NCBI GenBank assembly: GCA_025766275.1
Contig: JAFKAC010000009.1
Span: 1,240,001-1,304,000, forward strand
Direction of reading: 5' to 3'
DNA from: Lactarius indigo
Lineage: Eukaryota; Basidiomycota; Agaricomycetes; Russulales; Russulaceae
DNA: 64,000 bases
The notes beneath the pieces are model-generated. The model had not been told where the DNA came from, searched no databases, and worked only from the letters and a program-made list of their open reading frames with translations. Shown here piece after piece: positions 47,879 to 59,020 of this stretch (its first letter is position 1; every line of letters begins with the position of its first letter). The translations under genes were made by a program, and so were the position numbers.

Positions 47879-47895
47879 GCCAGGGGTCTCACGCT

Positions 47896-47906
47896 AGAAG
47901 AGGAGG
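47896..47906 (+). other. Gypsy polypurine tract
   Basis: AGAAGAGGAGG ends three bases before the 3' LTR start at 47910. This is the expected primer for plus-strand synthesis. Confidence 0.8.
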
Positions 47907-47909
47907 TGA

Positions 47910-48404
47910 TGTTACGTTTCGACCCATACCCTTACTGTACCGGTTGCAACTACGGCGGTAAGGTAGATTAGTTGCAGACTTACGATAGGCGATTACAAGT
48001 ACGATAGGGGATTGCGCGCTGATTGCTGACTGAGGACTATGCCACTAATACTAGTAGTAGTAGTATTAGGGTTCGAGCTACTTACGCGATACGTTGGACG
48101 CTACATTACCGTGACTCATAGCAGCGCTTGAAAGCCTGCTCGACTTGTATTTAAACTGTCTTGTGAAGACCAAGATACGCCATCTTGGTCTTCTTGAATC
48201 GTCACTTGTTTCTCTCTCTCTCTTCTCTCTTTCTATCACCTCTTCTCAGAGTAGTGCACCTTTGAGTGTTCACCATTACCTGCGCTTGGACCTTTGTGTC
48301 TCAAGATAGTCGTCGCGCCCGGACCTCCGTGTCTTCAGAGCATTCGCTAAGTTGTTACCGCCTCTATTGAGCTCAAGTCGAGCTAACGTCGTGACGACGT
48401 TACA
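47910..48404 (+). repeat. Gypsy 3' LTR
   Basis: 495 bases, identical to the 5' LTR except A at 47976, a CpG to CpA change. It is followed by the target duplication CAGAT at 48405-48409. Confidence 0.97.
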
Positions 48405-48539
48405 CAGATCCTTCAGTCGCCAAGCTAACCCATACTGGTGGCAAGTCTCGGAGCGCGCTCAAAACATTCATCGTCAATCCTTTTTTTTTTTTGCGTCGTT
48501 GCCATTCCCTTTCCAACCCTGCAGCATGGGCCCAGGTTC

Positions 48540-49039
48540 ATTTCCTCTGCGACCATGCAGCGTGTAGCCTCTGCCCCAACGACACCCCGTCCCAGCAGCA
48601 GCGCCAACGTCTTTTACCAACCAAGCCCCCAACCGCCGCACAGCCGCTCCGGCTGCCAGTCTTCTGATCAAAGTTTGATCAGAAGACTGGACGCTTGTGG
48701 ACCACGACCTCAAAGTGCTAGTCCGACTTCTCGGTAAGTCCCCCGCTATGGCCATTCACTGTCCCTATTTTAAATCCACTTATTGCGTGCAACATAGGTC
48801 TCGGCGATATTCAAGACTCGGCGAAAACTCGGACACGCCCACTTGTTCGTGCCGGAGCTCGTGAGCACTGTCTATCCGCGCCAGGTCGAGCTCGCAAGCG
48901 CTGCCGCCGCAGCGAGCGTCGGAGCTTGACCATCCCAGTTGGCACGCGGCACGAGTCGCCCGACTACTTCCCTGGCCTCATTAAGGTGTCGCATCGTACG
49001 CCCCTGGGCTTGGCGTCGCGGTGCAAATACCTTGGCTGA
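48540..49039 (+). CDS. Possible two-exon hypothetical gene fragment
   Basis: An open segment ending at a GTAAGT donor (exon end 48733) joins in phase to 48798-49039, giving LVDHDLKVLVRLLG, then LGDIQDSAKTRTRPL and a basic tail ending CKYLG. A perfect palindrome at 48656-48690 disturbs the upstream frame. No domain is recognised. It may be a piece of the unknown gene at 52683-61013, or unrelated. Confidence 0.25.
48656..48690. repeat. Perfect 35-base palindrome
   Basis: CCAGTCTTCTGATCAAA and its exact reverse complement flank a single central G. Chance is very unlikely. It may be a recombination scar, a foldback insertion that duplicated host sequence, or a binding site. Confidence 0.85.
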
Positions 49040-49110
49040 CTGTAAGTTATTTCCGCCAACTCTGTTCCATTCCCATGACTAAATACATTGGTTCTTATAT
49101 ACAGGCAAGA

Positions 49111-52100
49111 TCAAATCACCTCGGCGTCGGTGTTGATACCACATTCATCTGGTGTTAGTAGGGTAAGTCCCGGATGTCTCCGCAGTATATGGACACGGTT
49201 ATTGTGAGTCCAAATTCCGATGAGGCTTACTATTGCTGATGTTTCAAGCACATAGACCTTTGGTGACCACTTCCCATACCATCTCCCAAACAGCTGATGG
49301 CGCTCTACCAAGGGATGATAGACAACAAGGGAGAGGCCAGCAGCAGTATAGAAGGCCACAGCCTCCCCAAATATTGGTTTGTTCTTCTCCACCTCTAGTA
49401 CTGTTTCATCTGTGGGCTGATCTCTTGACTGTGACATCTTTAGCTGAGCTTCAAAGTACCTTGAGGAACGGGAAGTGTGCTTTTTTGAGAGCTCAAAGAG
49501 CTGGCTTGTAAGGGTAGTGTGATTGGGAAGAGGGCACTTTCCCCAACACATGACTTCTTCCTTTACTTCAGGGTAAGACTGTTGAATTGCCAGTAAGTGT
49601 GCCTTCAAATTAGCATCTTCCCTTTTCTTCTTCTTGCTAATTGGAAACTCTTTAAATAGGGAAGTCCTTTGAACCCTTTCTTCAGGTGTGGGGAAGGGTG
49701 TTGGATAGGCAAGATGTAGAAGTCTAACAGACTGCTTGTCTGCTGTATATGAGACTATATTTTTGAAGGGGGATTTTTTGGACCTGATGCCATGTCCAAT
49801 ATCTCCTATGGCCCGTTCACATGTAGCTTGAGAGCCAAATCTGATAGAGCCATTATATGAAATATGGAAGGGGACATGAATAAGCTGGAAGATGCATAGT
49901 CGGCAGCGGGGAATTTTGGATGGATCATTGCCAACATAGAGGTGTTCAAATCCTTGAAGAAAAAGGACAATCTTCTTATAAAGCTTAGATAAATCCTCCT
50001 CTGTTCTAGTGACAGTTGTCATGGCATACTCCACCACATTGGAGAATATGGCAAAGTTCTTGATCACCTCATGGTCAAATCCAAGCTCCCATGCCATAGG
50101 GACAATATACCAGTGGAGAAGGGCCATCCACTCATATATTTTATATTGACTTTGGCGCTTTTTGTGGGGGTCCCGAATAGGTCCACAAAAGGATGAAGGT
50201 AGTGTTGCTATAGCACTTTCAACCTCTGCTCCAAGCTCTGAAGCAATATCTGGACTCATGTAGACCTGTTCTGAATTGGAGCTGAATGAGGTCCATATAT
50301 CCCAGATGTGTGGCATGCAGTTTTCATAGAAGAGATGGAAGGGGTCAAGTGGGAAAAAGAATGGATGTGAGAAGGCAGGGCTGGCAGCACAAATAGGAAG
50401 ACCAGAGACACCAGTTTCCCGCACAATTGCTGCATACTGTGTCTTGTTGCTCTTTACAGCTTCAAGCCTCTTGATAATTTCCCAGTAGTCCTCTAGAGTC
50501 CGAAGTGGCAAGGAAAAAATGTCAAAGTCAGGGCGATCCCCATTGATCTCCTCTTTTTGAGGTGGGGAGAGGGGATAGTACTGGGATTTGGCACCTATGA
50601 GATAATATATAAGATAAAATGATACAATAATATTCAAGTGAGATACTCATACCTCTATCTTTACTAGCGCGTGCACCCCGCACCATACTAAAACGGCATC
50701 CATGTATAGCCATATGTCCCGCCATTCTGCTAAGTTTTGCAGAACCAAGCATATCTCCAAGAACACCACAAAGAAAGACCTTCAAAAGGAAGTATGTTCC
50801 TTTAAGTGCATCAAAGGTCCATACACCAACACTAAGCTTTGCAAGCTCCTCATAGAGGACATAAATGAATGACTCCACATTTCCAGGTGAAGAGGGCCCA
50901 GGGATGACAAGTGGAATGATGATGTTGGCAGCTTTAGACCGCATGTTGGGAGGGAGGTTTAAGATGGTGACAATGAGGACCCAGACATCAGACTGCTTCT
51001 TCATAGTAAGCTGAGCACCATCACCTGAGATGGTTATTGCAGTATCAGTCTCATCTTGAAATAAATGGTGTTGGAAATGATTGATATGACTAATAGAGTC
51101 AGAAAAATCAGAGTATTCAGTGGGGGGGGAATCTGGCTTCAGCTTGTTCAAAGCCTCTTGTAGATGGTGATGCCGATACCGCATGGCTGCTGCCATTGTC
51201 TTGTTCATATAAAGTGACTGAATAACAGGGGCAATGGGGGTATAGAGCATTTGAGCCCTTGGATGACCATTCTTGTCATAGCGTGGCTGACCGCATAGCC
51301 CTAGCCGTTTGTCACGAACATAGATGCATGACTGAAGGTCTTTGAACTCTCCAGTAAAGGCCATGCAGCTTCTGGGACACATGTCAACCAGCTGAGAGGA
51401 TAATCCTGTAAGTTCCATGGCAAGCTTTCTTGCCATATACAAGCTAAGGATGTCAGCACCTGTAGCCTCCTGAAGGACCTGTGCATGGAGCCTGTATGCC
51501 TTGACAGTACCATGAGAGTCAACCCATGCAATGTAGTGCTTCAATGAAAGCTCCTCATCTGGAGTAAGTGTACGACCTCTGGTGTCAGTAAAAGGTGGGT
51601 GGTTAGGATGTGTGTAGCCAGATAAAAGTTGCACCCGAAGTTTTTGAATGACCTCTGGTAAGTCAGCAGCCTCAGCAGCAAGGGCCTCATCTCCTTCAAG
51701 ATCAGCACCATCTAGCTCTCCCCTAAGCAAAGGGCCAGGGTCCAAAGTGTCTGTGTGCCCTACTGGAGGAGGCATCATAGCAGGATGAAGCTGAGGTGAG
51801 CCAGAGTCATCATCATCAGAGTCTGGATCTGAGAAGCTAGGTTGGGGCTCAGACAGCATAGCATGCTGATCTTGCTCTGAGTCAGAAAGGTTGGGGTCCA
51901 TCCCTGGGTGAGTGGGCTCAGCATCAACTGCAGCAGCATCAGTAGAGCCTAGATCAATGCCTGTATTGACATTAACAGGGCTAAAAAGATCATCTAATAC
52001 CATGCAGCAGTGAGCACAGATTCTACTTTACACTAAAATAACACTTACCAAGCTCTATGGCTTCCCCTTGATGGTGATCAGGAATTTCCAAGTGAGCGTC

Positions 52101-52473
52101 GGCCATCTGAGCCAGGTGATCTACATAATTGTGTGCCGCTTTGATGTTAAAAAATAATAATAAAAATAATTGTTAAGTACAGGGAGCCCGAGTTAATGAC
52201 TCTAAACACACCTTCTGAGCCATCTGGGCGAGATCCACCAGCAACTGGTGCTGTATCAGGAGGGATATGGTCCCCATGGACCTGAGAAAGGAGTTCTCTT
52301 GTCCGATGAATGCATGATCGCACGAAGGGGGCAAAATCTGTATTTGATGATAGGGACAAGAGAAAGTCTTGATCTTGCCGTAGATGGGCCTCAATAGTGC
52401 GTTTTGTGACACTACTTGCCCCTCCATTGCACTTAGAGCATGGGCAAATGTATCGTTGAGATGATGGAGGCAT
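49111..52473 (-). CDS. Tnp2-type (CACTA/CMC superfamily) transposase
   Basis: Four exons close in phase: 52212-52473, 52049-52138, 50653-51993 and 49111-50594, for 1058 residues with no stop or frameshift. The N-terminus has the Cys-rich box typical of basidiomycete Tnp2 proteins (YICPCSKCNGG, then RTIEAHLRQD). An acidic linker follows (FSDPDSDDDDSGS), then the catalytic region with AITISGDGAQLTM and GTYFLLKVFLCGVLGDMLGS, and HLFYENCMPHIWDIWTSFSS after the last intron. It moves DNA by cut and paste. A start at 52560 is also open. Introns are AT-rich, and the coding sequence is strongly CpG-poor compared with its neighbours. Terminal inverted repeats could not be fixed by eye, so the element's limits are not given. 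It appears capable of making protein. Confidence 0.83.
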
Positions 52474-52682
52474 GAGTTGCACAGGATCAACGAGGATATG
52501 TAGAACAAGGGTAGGGACGAGAGTGAGCGCAGACTCCAGTGTGGAGCGTGAGAACGGCACGTGTTCTACAGGTTCTGGTAGTCATGTTCGCCTCACATTC
52601 AACACGCCTAACTTACCACTTGTCTTTTTGTCTTTTTCCGAGCTTGTTCGTATACGACCCTCGGTGCCTCTGAGCTTGAACC

Positions 52683-53727
52683 ATGGACTTTGAGGATGAT
52701 ATCTTCCATCTGAACGACCAGTCCCCTTCGTGTATGGGCTTCCGCTTTGACTACAAGGACGAAGACGAGGTCGAGGATTTTGTGGGTACCCAACGTGCAC
52801 CGAGACCTCCACTGAGGTCAAGGCCACCAATCGACTTTGGAGCTGGACGGTGCTCAACCATCAACTCCAACGTCGGCCTCTCTGGGTTCAGTGCCGCTAC
52901 CCATCCACCTTCCCACATGTCCGACACAACGCTACACTCCGGTCTTGGCCTTTTGGCAGGACACACGTTTCCACACAAGACGTCTTCATCGCCAAGGCCC
53001 TCTCCGGTTGTTATTGCCTCACTGACTGTCGCTGAACTTTGTTACAACCCCCACTACCTCAAATTACGCAAAAAGTTTGACCAAGTGTGCAGGGCCCTTG
53101 CCATGAAAACTGTAGAAGGAGGCTTCACCCCTGCCGATACCCTTGTCCCGGACAGCCGCCAGGGTGTGTACTTCATTCTCGAGTCCTGGTATTAACTAAA
53201 CGACTAGCCCCCACAGCACCTCTGCGCACCAAAGAGTCTTGCGCATCGTCTTTGGGTCTGCACACTGAAGAGTCTCGCGCATCATCTTTGGGGCCAAGCG
53301 ATTCGGCATCTCAACAAATGAAGTTCGATTTTGCATACGACAAGGCCGTCGAAAGTCTTCTCGAAACTGTGGAGCCGCTGTCCATACGGCCACACTTCCT
53401 TGAGAAAGAGGTCCTATGGTACGCCGAGGATTGCGCAACTGACAAGAAGTATGGCGACATCATCACGAGGATGAATACGTATCGACCGAAGATGAGTCTC
53501 GTCATCCGCCGCCCGGACGGCTCGAAAGTCTTGACTCAAGAGTATTCAAACATCCGACGTTCCACGGTCATTCTCGTTCAAAGACTCATCAGTCTCGTTG
53601 CCTCGAACCCCAGCACGGCCATGCACGCTGATGACCCCAAGTCACGGACCAAGTCGTTCATCAAAAACTCATTCAAGACTGAATACAATCAAGCCATGCT
53701 CGAGCTCGAAGCAGAGCACAAGTTGCT
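52683..53727 (+). pseudogene. Unrecognised host gene, 5' part, cut by the copia insertion
   Basis: Exons 52683-53163 and 53217-53727 join in phase (GTGTGT donor). The protein starts MDFEDDIFHLNDQSPSCMGF, an acidic and aromatic N-terminus. A Ser/Pro-rich part with two near-identical short repeats (KESCASSLG, EESRASSLG) follows, then a compact helical region (FDFAYDKAVESLLETVEPLS, FLEKEVLWYAEDCA, VRRPDGSKVL-like IRRPDGSKVLTQEYSNIRRS, AMLELEAEHKLL). The frame runs into the copia target duplication TTGCT at 53723-53727 and resumes in the same frame after the element. I recognise no domain. It lies 210 bases from the Tnp2 start, in the opposite orientation. Confidence 0.6.
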
Positions 53728-54029
53728 TTTAGGATCTAACAAGAGTCGCTATCCCTCAGCGTGCTGGAGCAACGAGCTGGGATTATGATACTGTACCTAA
53801 CAAGAGTCGCTACTACGGTTTGGAGTCAGTTAGGTGTCGGTAGGTAAAGTATGAGTAAAGTCACTTACTCCCTCAGCGTGCCGGAGCAACGAGCTGAGGG
53901 CGCATACAAGCATGTAATCGACTATATAAGGTATTTTCCGTTTATGCATGCCAAAGACTCGTAAGGGTAAATTCGTAATTCCCCTGTTTCATCAGCGGGG
54001 ATCATCGCCCATTTCCAGAAACTTCTACA
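53728..54029 (-). repeat. Copia 3' LTR
   Basis: On the element strand it begins TGTAGAAG and ends GATCCTAAA, so the usual terminal CA is absent. It holds two internal duplications: TAACAAGAGTCGCT at 53737 and 53798, and CCCTCAGCGTG with GGAGCAACGAGCT at 53753 and 53870. Confidence 0.95.
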
Positions 54030-54038
54030 CTCCCCCTC
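54030..54038 (-). other. Copia polypurine tract
   Basis: On the element strand GAGGGGGAG lies directly before the 3' LTR. Confidence 0.75.
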
Positions 54039-54039
54039 A

Positions 54040-55785
54040 GCGCGAACTCTGATTCAGTGCTGTCAAGTCCTTCTCCAAAACCCAATGTAGGCCCAAGCAG
54101 CCACGAAGGCGGAAGAATAGTGGCCCTGGAAGCGGCTTCGTTAGAATATCCGCGACGTTATCTGTTGTCGGAATCTGGGCCACGATGATTCTTCCTTCAT
54201 CAACGTGCTCTCGTATCCAATGATATCGCACGTCGAGATGCTTGGCTCGGTTGTGAAAGGCTTGGTCCCCGCACAGTAGCACGGCAGCAGTATTGTCGCA
54301 TAAGAGTGGGGTAGCCTGCGCAGGTTTGTAGCTGAGCTCTCCAAGTAGACTCCTGAGCCATATTAGTTCGCGTCCGGCTTCAGATGCCGCCATATACTCG
54401 GCGGCGCAGGTGGAGTCCGCAATTGTACGCTGTTTCTTTGAGGACCAAGAAATCATGCCGCTCCCAAGGCTGAAACAGTAACCGCTGACGGATTGCCGCC
54501 CATGTGGTCCGGGATCGCTCGCATAATCTGAGTCACTGTAACCAAGTAAGGAAGGAGCGGAGTCAAGACCCCCAAGTCTCAGCACGAAGTCGCGCGTTCC
54601 CTTCAGGTAGCGTACTACCCGGAGTGCCGCACGCCAGTGGACTTCACGGTAGCAGTCGACAAAACCCGAGAGTTTACTGACTGCGAATGCAATGTCTGGA
54701 CGAGTGCCGCAAGCAACGTACATCAGCGAGCCAACCAATGAGCGATATGGGAGAGACGCAAGTCGTTCCTGCTCCCCCTCATCTATTGGTTCCTGGGGAG
54801 TGGGGCGTGTAAGCTGCGCGCCGTGTACCATAGGCGTGCTAGCGGGCTTGGCGTCGGTCTGACCATAAGTAGTTATGATCTTGTCAATCAACGCGGTTTG
54901 GCTGAGTGAGATTGTTCCGCATTCCAAGTTTCGCTCCAGTGCGATCCCAACTACGAGTTTGGGCTCCCCAAGCGCTGTTATCTGCCATTTTGACTGGAGG
55001 TCAGCGTGGAACTGGGCTGCTTCAGCATCACTAGACGATGCCGCTATCATGTCGTCAACATGTACGGCTACAACGGTGATACCCTCATCGGTGCGACGCG
55101 AGTAAACACACCACTCGCATTCGAATCTTTCGAACCCCCATTCGATGAATGCTTCGTGGAGGGTCTTGTTCCATATGCGTGACGACTGTTTCATTCCGTA
55201 CAGACTGCGCTTGAGCTTCCAGACATGTGTCTCCTTGCCGGATTCAATGAAGTCGGAGGGTTGTTCCATGTATTGGGTTTCCTCCTCCGGCAGAACTCCG
55301 TATAGAAAAGCGGTCTTCACGTCATATTGTTCTAAGCGCCAGCCGTTTGATGCAGCGATATGTAGGATCGCGCGGAAGGACTCAAGGCGTGCCGTGGGGG
55401 AGGTGGTTTTTGTAAAGTCCCTCCCCCACACCTGCTGAAATCCCTTCGCCACCCAACGCACCTTGTGCCGCACAGGCTCACCATGCCCATTACGTTTTAG
55501 TCTGCAGACGAAGCGTCCTCGCAACACCTTTCAGTCGACAGGCACTGCAGTCCTGGGGACCAGCTCGAACACGTCCATCTCTCGTAGGCTGTCAAGCTCT
55601 GATTGAGCGCCAGCCAACCATTCTTCTTTGTCGATTGAGCCCATTGCCTCCGCCCATGATGGTGCATCTGGGTCATCGACGTCGATAAGGAGTGTGGTGG
55701 GATTGTCGGTGTTCTCAGGTGTACTGCGCGAGGTTATTTGCCGACGCTTTGTCCGCCTGTTTCGCAGCTGCTGCCGCTCGAACAT
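54040..55785 (-). pseudogene. Copia reverse transcriptase and RNase H, with one TGA
   Basis: The RT-RNase H frame from 55527 down is open for 496 codons: VRWVAKGFQQVWGRDFTKT, TAFLYGVLPEE, RSLYGMKQSSRIWNK, the catalytic HVDDMI (about 55050), LVGSLMYVACGTRPDIAFAV, then RNase H with SDSDYASDPGPHGRQSVSGY, STCAAEYMAASEAGRE, HLDVRYHWIREHV and ADILTKPLP. The same frame continues upstream to 55785 (SWAEAMGSIDKEEWLAGAQS), interrupted only by TGA at 55531-55533, where an Arg codon is usual in the family (PVD-R-K). CGA to TGA is the simplest cause. Confidence 0.92.
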
Positions 55786-55827
55786 TGTTCAAGCGCTCGA
55801 GTCATTGCCCTCCCATGACTAAGCCCA

Positions 55828-57330
55828 TCATTGGTGCTTTCTCGTGACGGAACTGGGACATGCTGTCGCGACGATCAGTCGTAATGCAACAGCGTCAGGT
55901 CTTGACTCATGGTCGGTGACGTCAGGCTGGTGTATCGTCTGGGGTAATGGAGTGAGCAGGCGTGTCATCTGAGGGTAGAGCAGGGTGCATCGAGGTGTTC
56001 GATGAATGAGACTGTGGTATGAGTCAACGACTCGTCCACTTTCCCGGTGCCAGCATCGGTATGCTTTGGAATTGGGTGTGTACCCGATTAATACGCATTC
56101 GATGGATCGCGCAGCAATCTTCGGGTTACTACCGTTGATCAGCACAAATGCGTGGCAGCCGATTTCCTGCAGGTGTGACAGCGAAGGTTTCTTTTTATAC
56201 CACATCTCGAAAGGGGATCGTCCCTCAAGTGATTTTGTGGCTGGTGAGCAGTGGAGAGGTAGGAGGAGGTCAGTATGAACTCGTCCCACATATGCAGAGG
56301 GGCATTGCACAGCGAGTCGCATAGTGCGGGCTTTGTTCATTAGCGTGCGGTGCAGGCGTTCAACTCGACCATTCTGAGCCGAAGTATACAGGGGCAGTGA
56401 ATTGGTGTGTGATTCCCTGCAGCGCGCACCACTCAGCTACCTCGTTTGACCTGCAGTTCACCATTGTCCATGAGCAAGTATGTTAGCTTTTCTCTGGATT
56501 CTGTTTCAACCGCATTCAGCCATTCTCGAAGTGCTCGAGCAGCGTCCGATTTTGATCTGAGCAGCTGGGTCCAGTGATAACTTGAGAAATCGTCAATGAT
56601 ATTCATTATGTACTGAAACCCGGATTCGCGAAATGACAGAGTGTGGTCCGGAAAGGTCCACATAGACTCGCTCAAGCCTCCTACTCACCTTCATCCCTTC
56701 GCGCTGCTTTGGTATCGATGATCGTGTCTGCTTGCCACGAATACAATGGTCACAAGCCTGAGGAGCTGGTCGACAAGTCGATTGGCATACCTGCAGTTAT
56801 GCCATGGGACGCCATGTCGAGTATGGTTTTGTAGTTGGCATGCCCAAGTCGACAGGTGCCAGGTCTCCAGGTTTGGTACTGTTACCAGGCTCTGCAGCTG
56901 CTGAGCGAGGGGTTTTTGGGTGATGTTTCGCAGGCACAGTCATCAGGCAATGCGTAGAGGTTGGAGCCAGTTCGTTCCCCTGTTGCAATGAGTTGCCCTG
57001 TTCTGGCCAATAATGAGGCATTGTGTTGGGGTGAAGGCGATTACTGTTCCCCAAGTCGCTCAAACGGCTGATAGAGAGAAGGCGAACTCCGGCATTGGGA
57101 GCATACAAGGCGCCGTCAAGTTTAACGGATTTGCCTTGTATTGACAGCTCAATTGTCCCAGTAGCGTTTGCGAAGATGGAGTAGTTACCAACACCAGAAA
57201 TACTGGCGGGGCTCGATGGGTTGAAGGGAAATAAAGTCTGATTTGACGCAACTGATGTGGACAGAAGCACCGGAATCAAGATAGAAGGGGAGGCTAGAGG
57301 ACTGGCTGAGCAGGGCAATGTCGCACGCTA
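55828..57330 (-). pseudogene. Copia protease, GAG-pre-integrase and integrase, frameshifted
   Basis: Pieces appear in order but in different frames: protease LDSGASVHIS (about 57265), GAG_pre-integrase with CDHCIRGKQTRSS (about 56745), the integrase core YIMNIIDDFSSYHWTQLL with its second Asp, and the C-terminal part EGRSPFEMWYKKKPSLSHLQ and IGYTPNSKAYRCWH. At least three frame breaks separate them, so no functional integrase can be made. Confidence 0.85.
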
Positions 57331-57509
57331 GAAGCACAGAGCTCAGTGTCAAGTTGAGCAGAGTCTGAGTTACTGGCAGCCCACTCAGGTATACTCCCCC
57401 TGATCAGCAGGCATCATAGGTAAGTCCATGTCCTGCGTCAGCAAGATTGGCAGCCAGTTTGTCTAGTTTAAACCAGAAGTTGCCGATCACAAGAGTGGTG
57501 CCATCATCT

Positions 57510-58888
57510 TCAACGCACATGCGTGAAGGCATTGTCAGACTGGGGATGGGAAGCTTCCCGAGCAGCCCGCTGCCTGTGCCACAGCATCGTGGGCAGACTG
57601 GCCAGCCATCTTCCCACCTGGGGCAATGCAGAACTCGAACCGTGTGGCCAGGGTTTCTTACAGTTCAGGGCATATGTTAGCACGTGGAGGGAGGGACACC
57701 GGAAGAGCTGAAAGATGAGCTGGGCAAGGAGTTCTGGGCGAGTTGTGCCGAGCGCAGCTCGTAAGTAATAATGCATGTGGAGGTCCATCACTTCGACACT
57801 GATTGTACCATCCATCAGGGAGAGGGCCAGGGTGTCATGTACTGATGGATGCGTCGTCTTCAGCCCAAGGATGAGAAACAGAAGACCCAGTTTCACTGTG
57901 TTCGATTTGACCGATACTGTCAATTCGATAGACAAGATCTCGAAATGATGCCATAGTGGTGTCGTAATTATTCGGATCATTGTCGAAGGGGATATGCATC
58001 ATTCGTTGAATGAGTTGAATTTGGGTCATCCCACTTCGCTTTTCATGTCACAAGCGGAGCTGGTTGAATGCGTCCACGGAAGTGGCGCAGGAAGCAATAT
58101 ACTGAACCTCAGCGGTGAACATCTGGGATCGCATGTATCCCAGGATCATCCGGTCATTGCCATTCCAGAAGCGATGGCCGACTGAGTCTCTGTTGATGTC
58201 TGGGCAGTGCAGTAACCCAAGGGGATACTCATCTAGTTGGTTCATGGCGAGTGCCCCAAGGAGATGGTGTGACCATTCGAGCCAGTTGTTGGTGTTGAGC
58301 GACAGTTTCAGGTCGCTGGGCCAGGGTGGCATTCCGGAGAGTGACTCCCATTTGACTGTGGGCTCTTTGGGAGCGCGCAGTCCGTTGAGCAGGGGCTGTG
58401 GCTGGCAGATGTTATTGGAATGGCGTGCACTGATCGGCTGTTGCTGCTGTTGGGGAGGGGTGAGGTAATATGGGTTTAACCCTGGCTGCTGAGTTGGGTA
58501 CAGTGTCAGTGACAGGGGTTGACTGAACAGTCCATGCGTGAATAGGGGCGGTGTCAGGGGTGGCAGTGAGTGCATGGACGGAGACATGTGTGTATATGAT
58601 GGCATTCCTGTAGCCGCAGCGGGCGACGTCAAGGACATGGGGGCTGACCCATGTGACCTGGGTATCAAAGTCAGCTAATTGTGTGGAGTGTGTGTATGGT
58701 ATGGAAGCAGCAGCAGCAGCAATATTCTCTGATGGCAGTATTGGCAAAGTTCGAAAACCCCAGCAGGGGTATAAACCTGTATTTGAGTTTGGGGCTCGTC
58801 CGCAGACGCAGCTCCTGCAGGAGACGAAGAGTTGCGACAAATGAGTGAGACTACTAAGGGGGGATTCGTCCGTCACTGGCAGTGACAT
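57510..58888 (-). pseudogene. Copia gag, frameshifted
   Basis: Three frames share the coding sequence: MSLPVTDESPLSSL at the start, a Pro/Gln-rich part (YYLTPPQQQQQPISARHSNN) leading to a gag domain (LSLNTNNWLEWSHHLLGAL, RSQMFTAEVQYIA), and MMHIPFDNDPNNYDTTMASF in a third frame. A Cys-containing segment (NCKKPW) near 57660 is what remains of a nucleocapsid part. Confidence 0.75.
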
Positions 58889-59008
58889 CTTGAGCTTTTC
58901 AGGTCAGAGACTATCAGCAAGTTTAACAGACACAGAATGGTTTTCTTTGCAAGCGTGTGCACACTGAGAGCGATAGCGTTGGGCAGGATTTGTCAGGCGA
59001 GACCCTCA

Positions 59009-59020
59009 GGGCCCATAACC
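59009..59020 (-). other. Copia primer-binding site for half initiator tRNA-Met
   Basis: Directly inside the 5' LTR the element strand reads GGTTATGGGCCC. Its complement, GGGCCCATAACC, is the anticodon arm and loop of initiator tRNA-Met (CAU anticodon). Copia-type elements use a cleaved 5' half of this tRNA as primer. Confidence 0.75.

Larger units (their letters stand above)
40593..48404 (+). mobile_element. Ty3/gypsy chromovirus, complete, 7812 bp
   Basis: The element is bounded by two 495-base LTRs and a perfect 5-base target duplication, CAGAT (40588-40592 and 48405-48409). Order inside: primer site, leader/gag frame, gag with zinc knuckle, protease, reverse transcriptase, RNase H, integrase, chromodomain, an extra 3' coding region, polypurine tract. 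The LTRs differ at one position only (G at 40659, A at 47976), so insertion is recent. Two TGA stops (41887 and 44862) interrupt gag and pol, so this copy is probably not autonomous. Confidence 0.97.
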
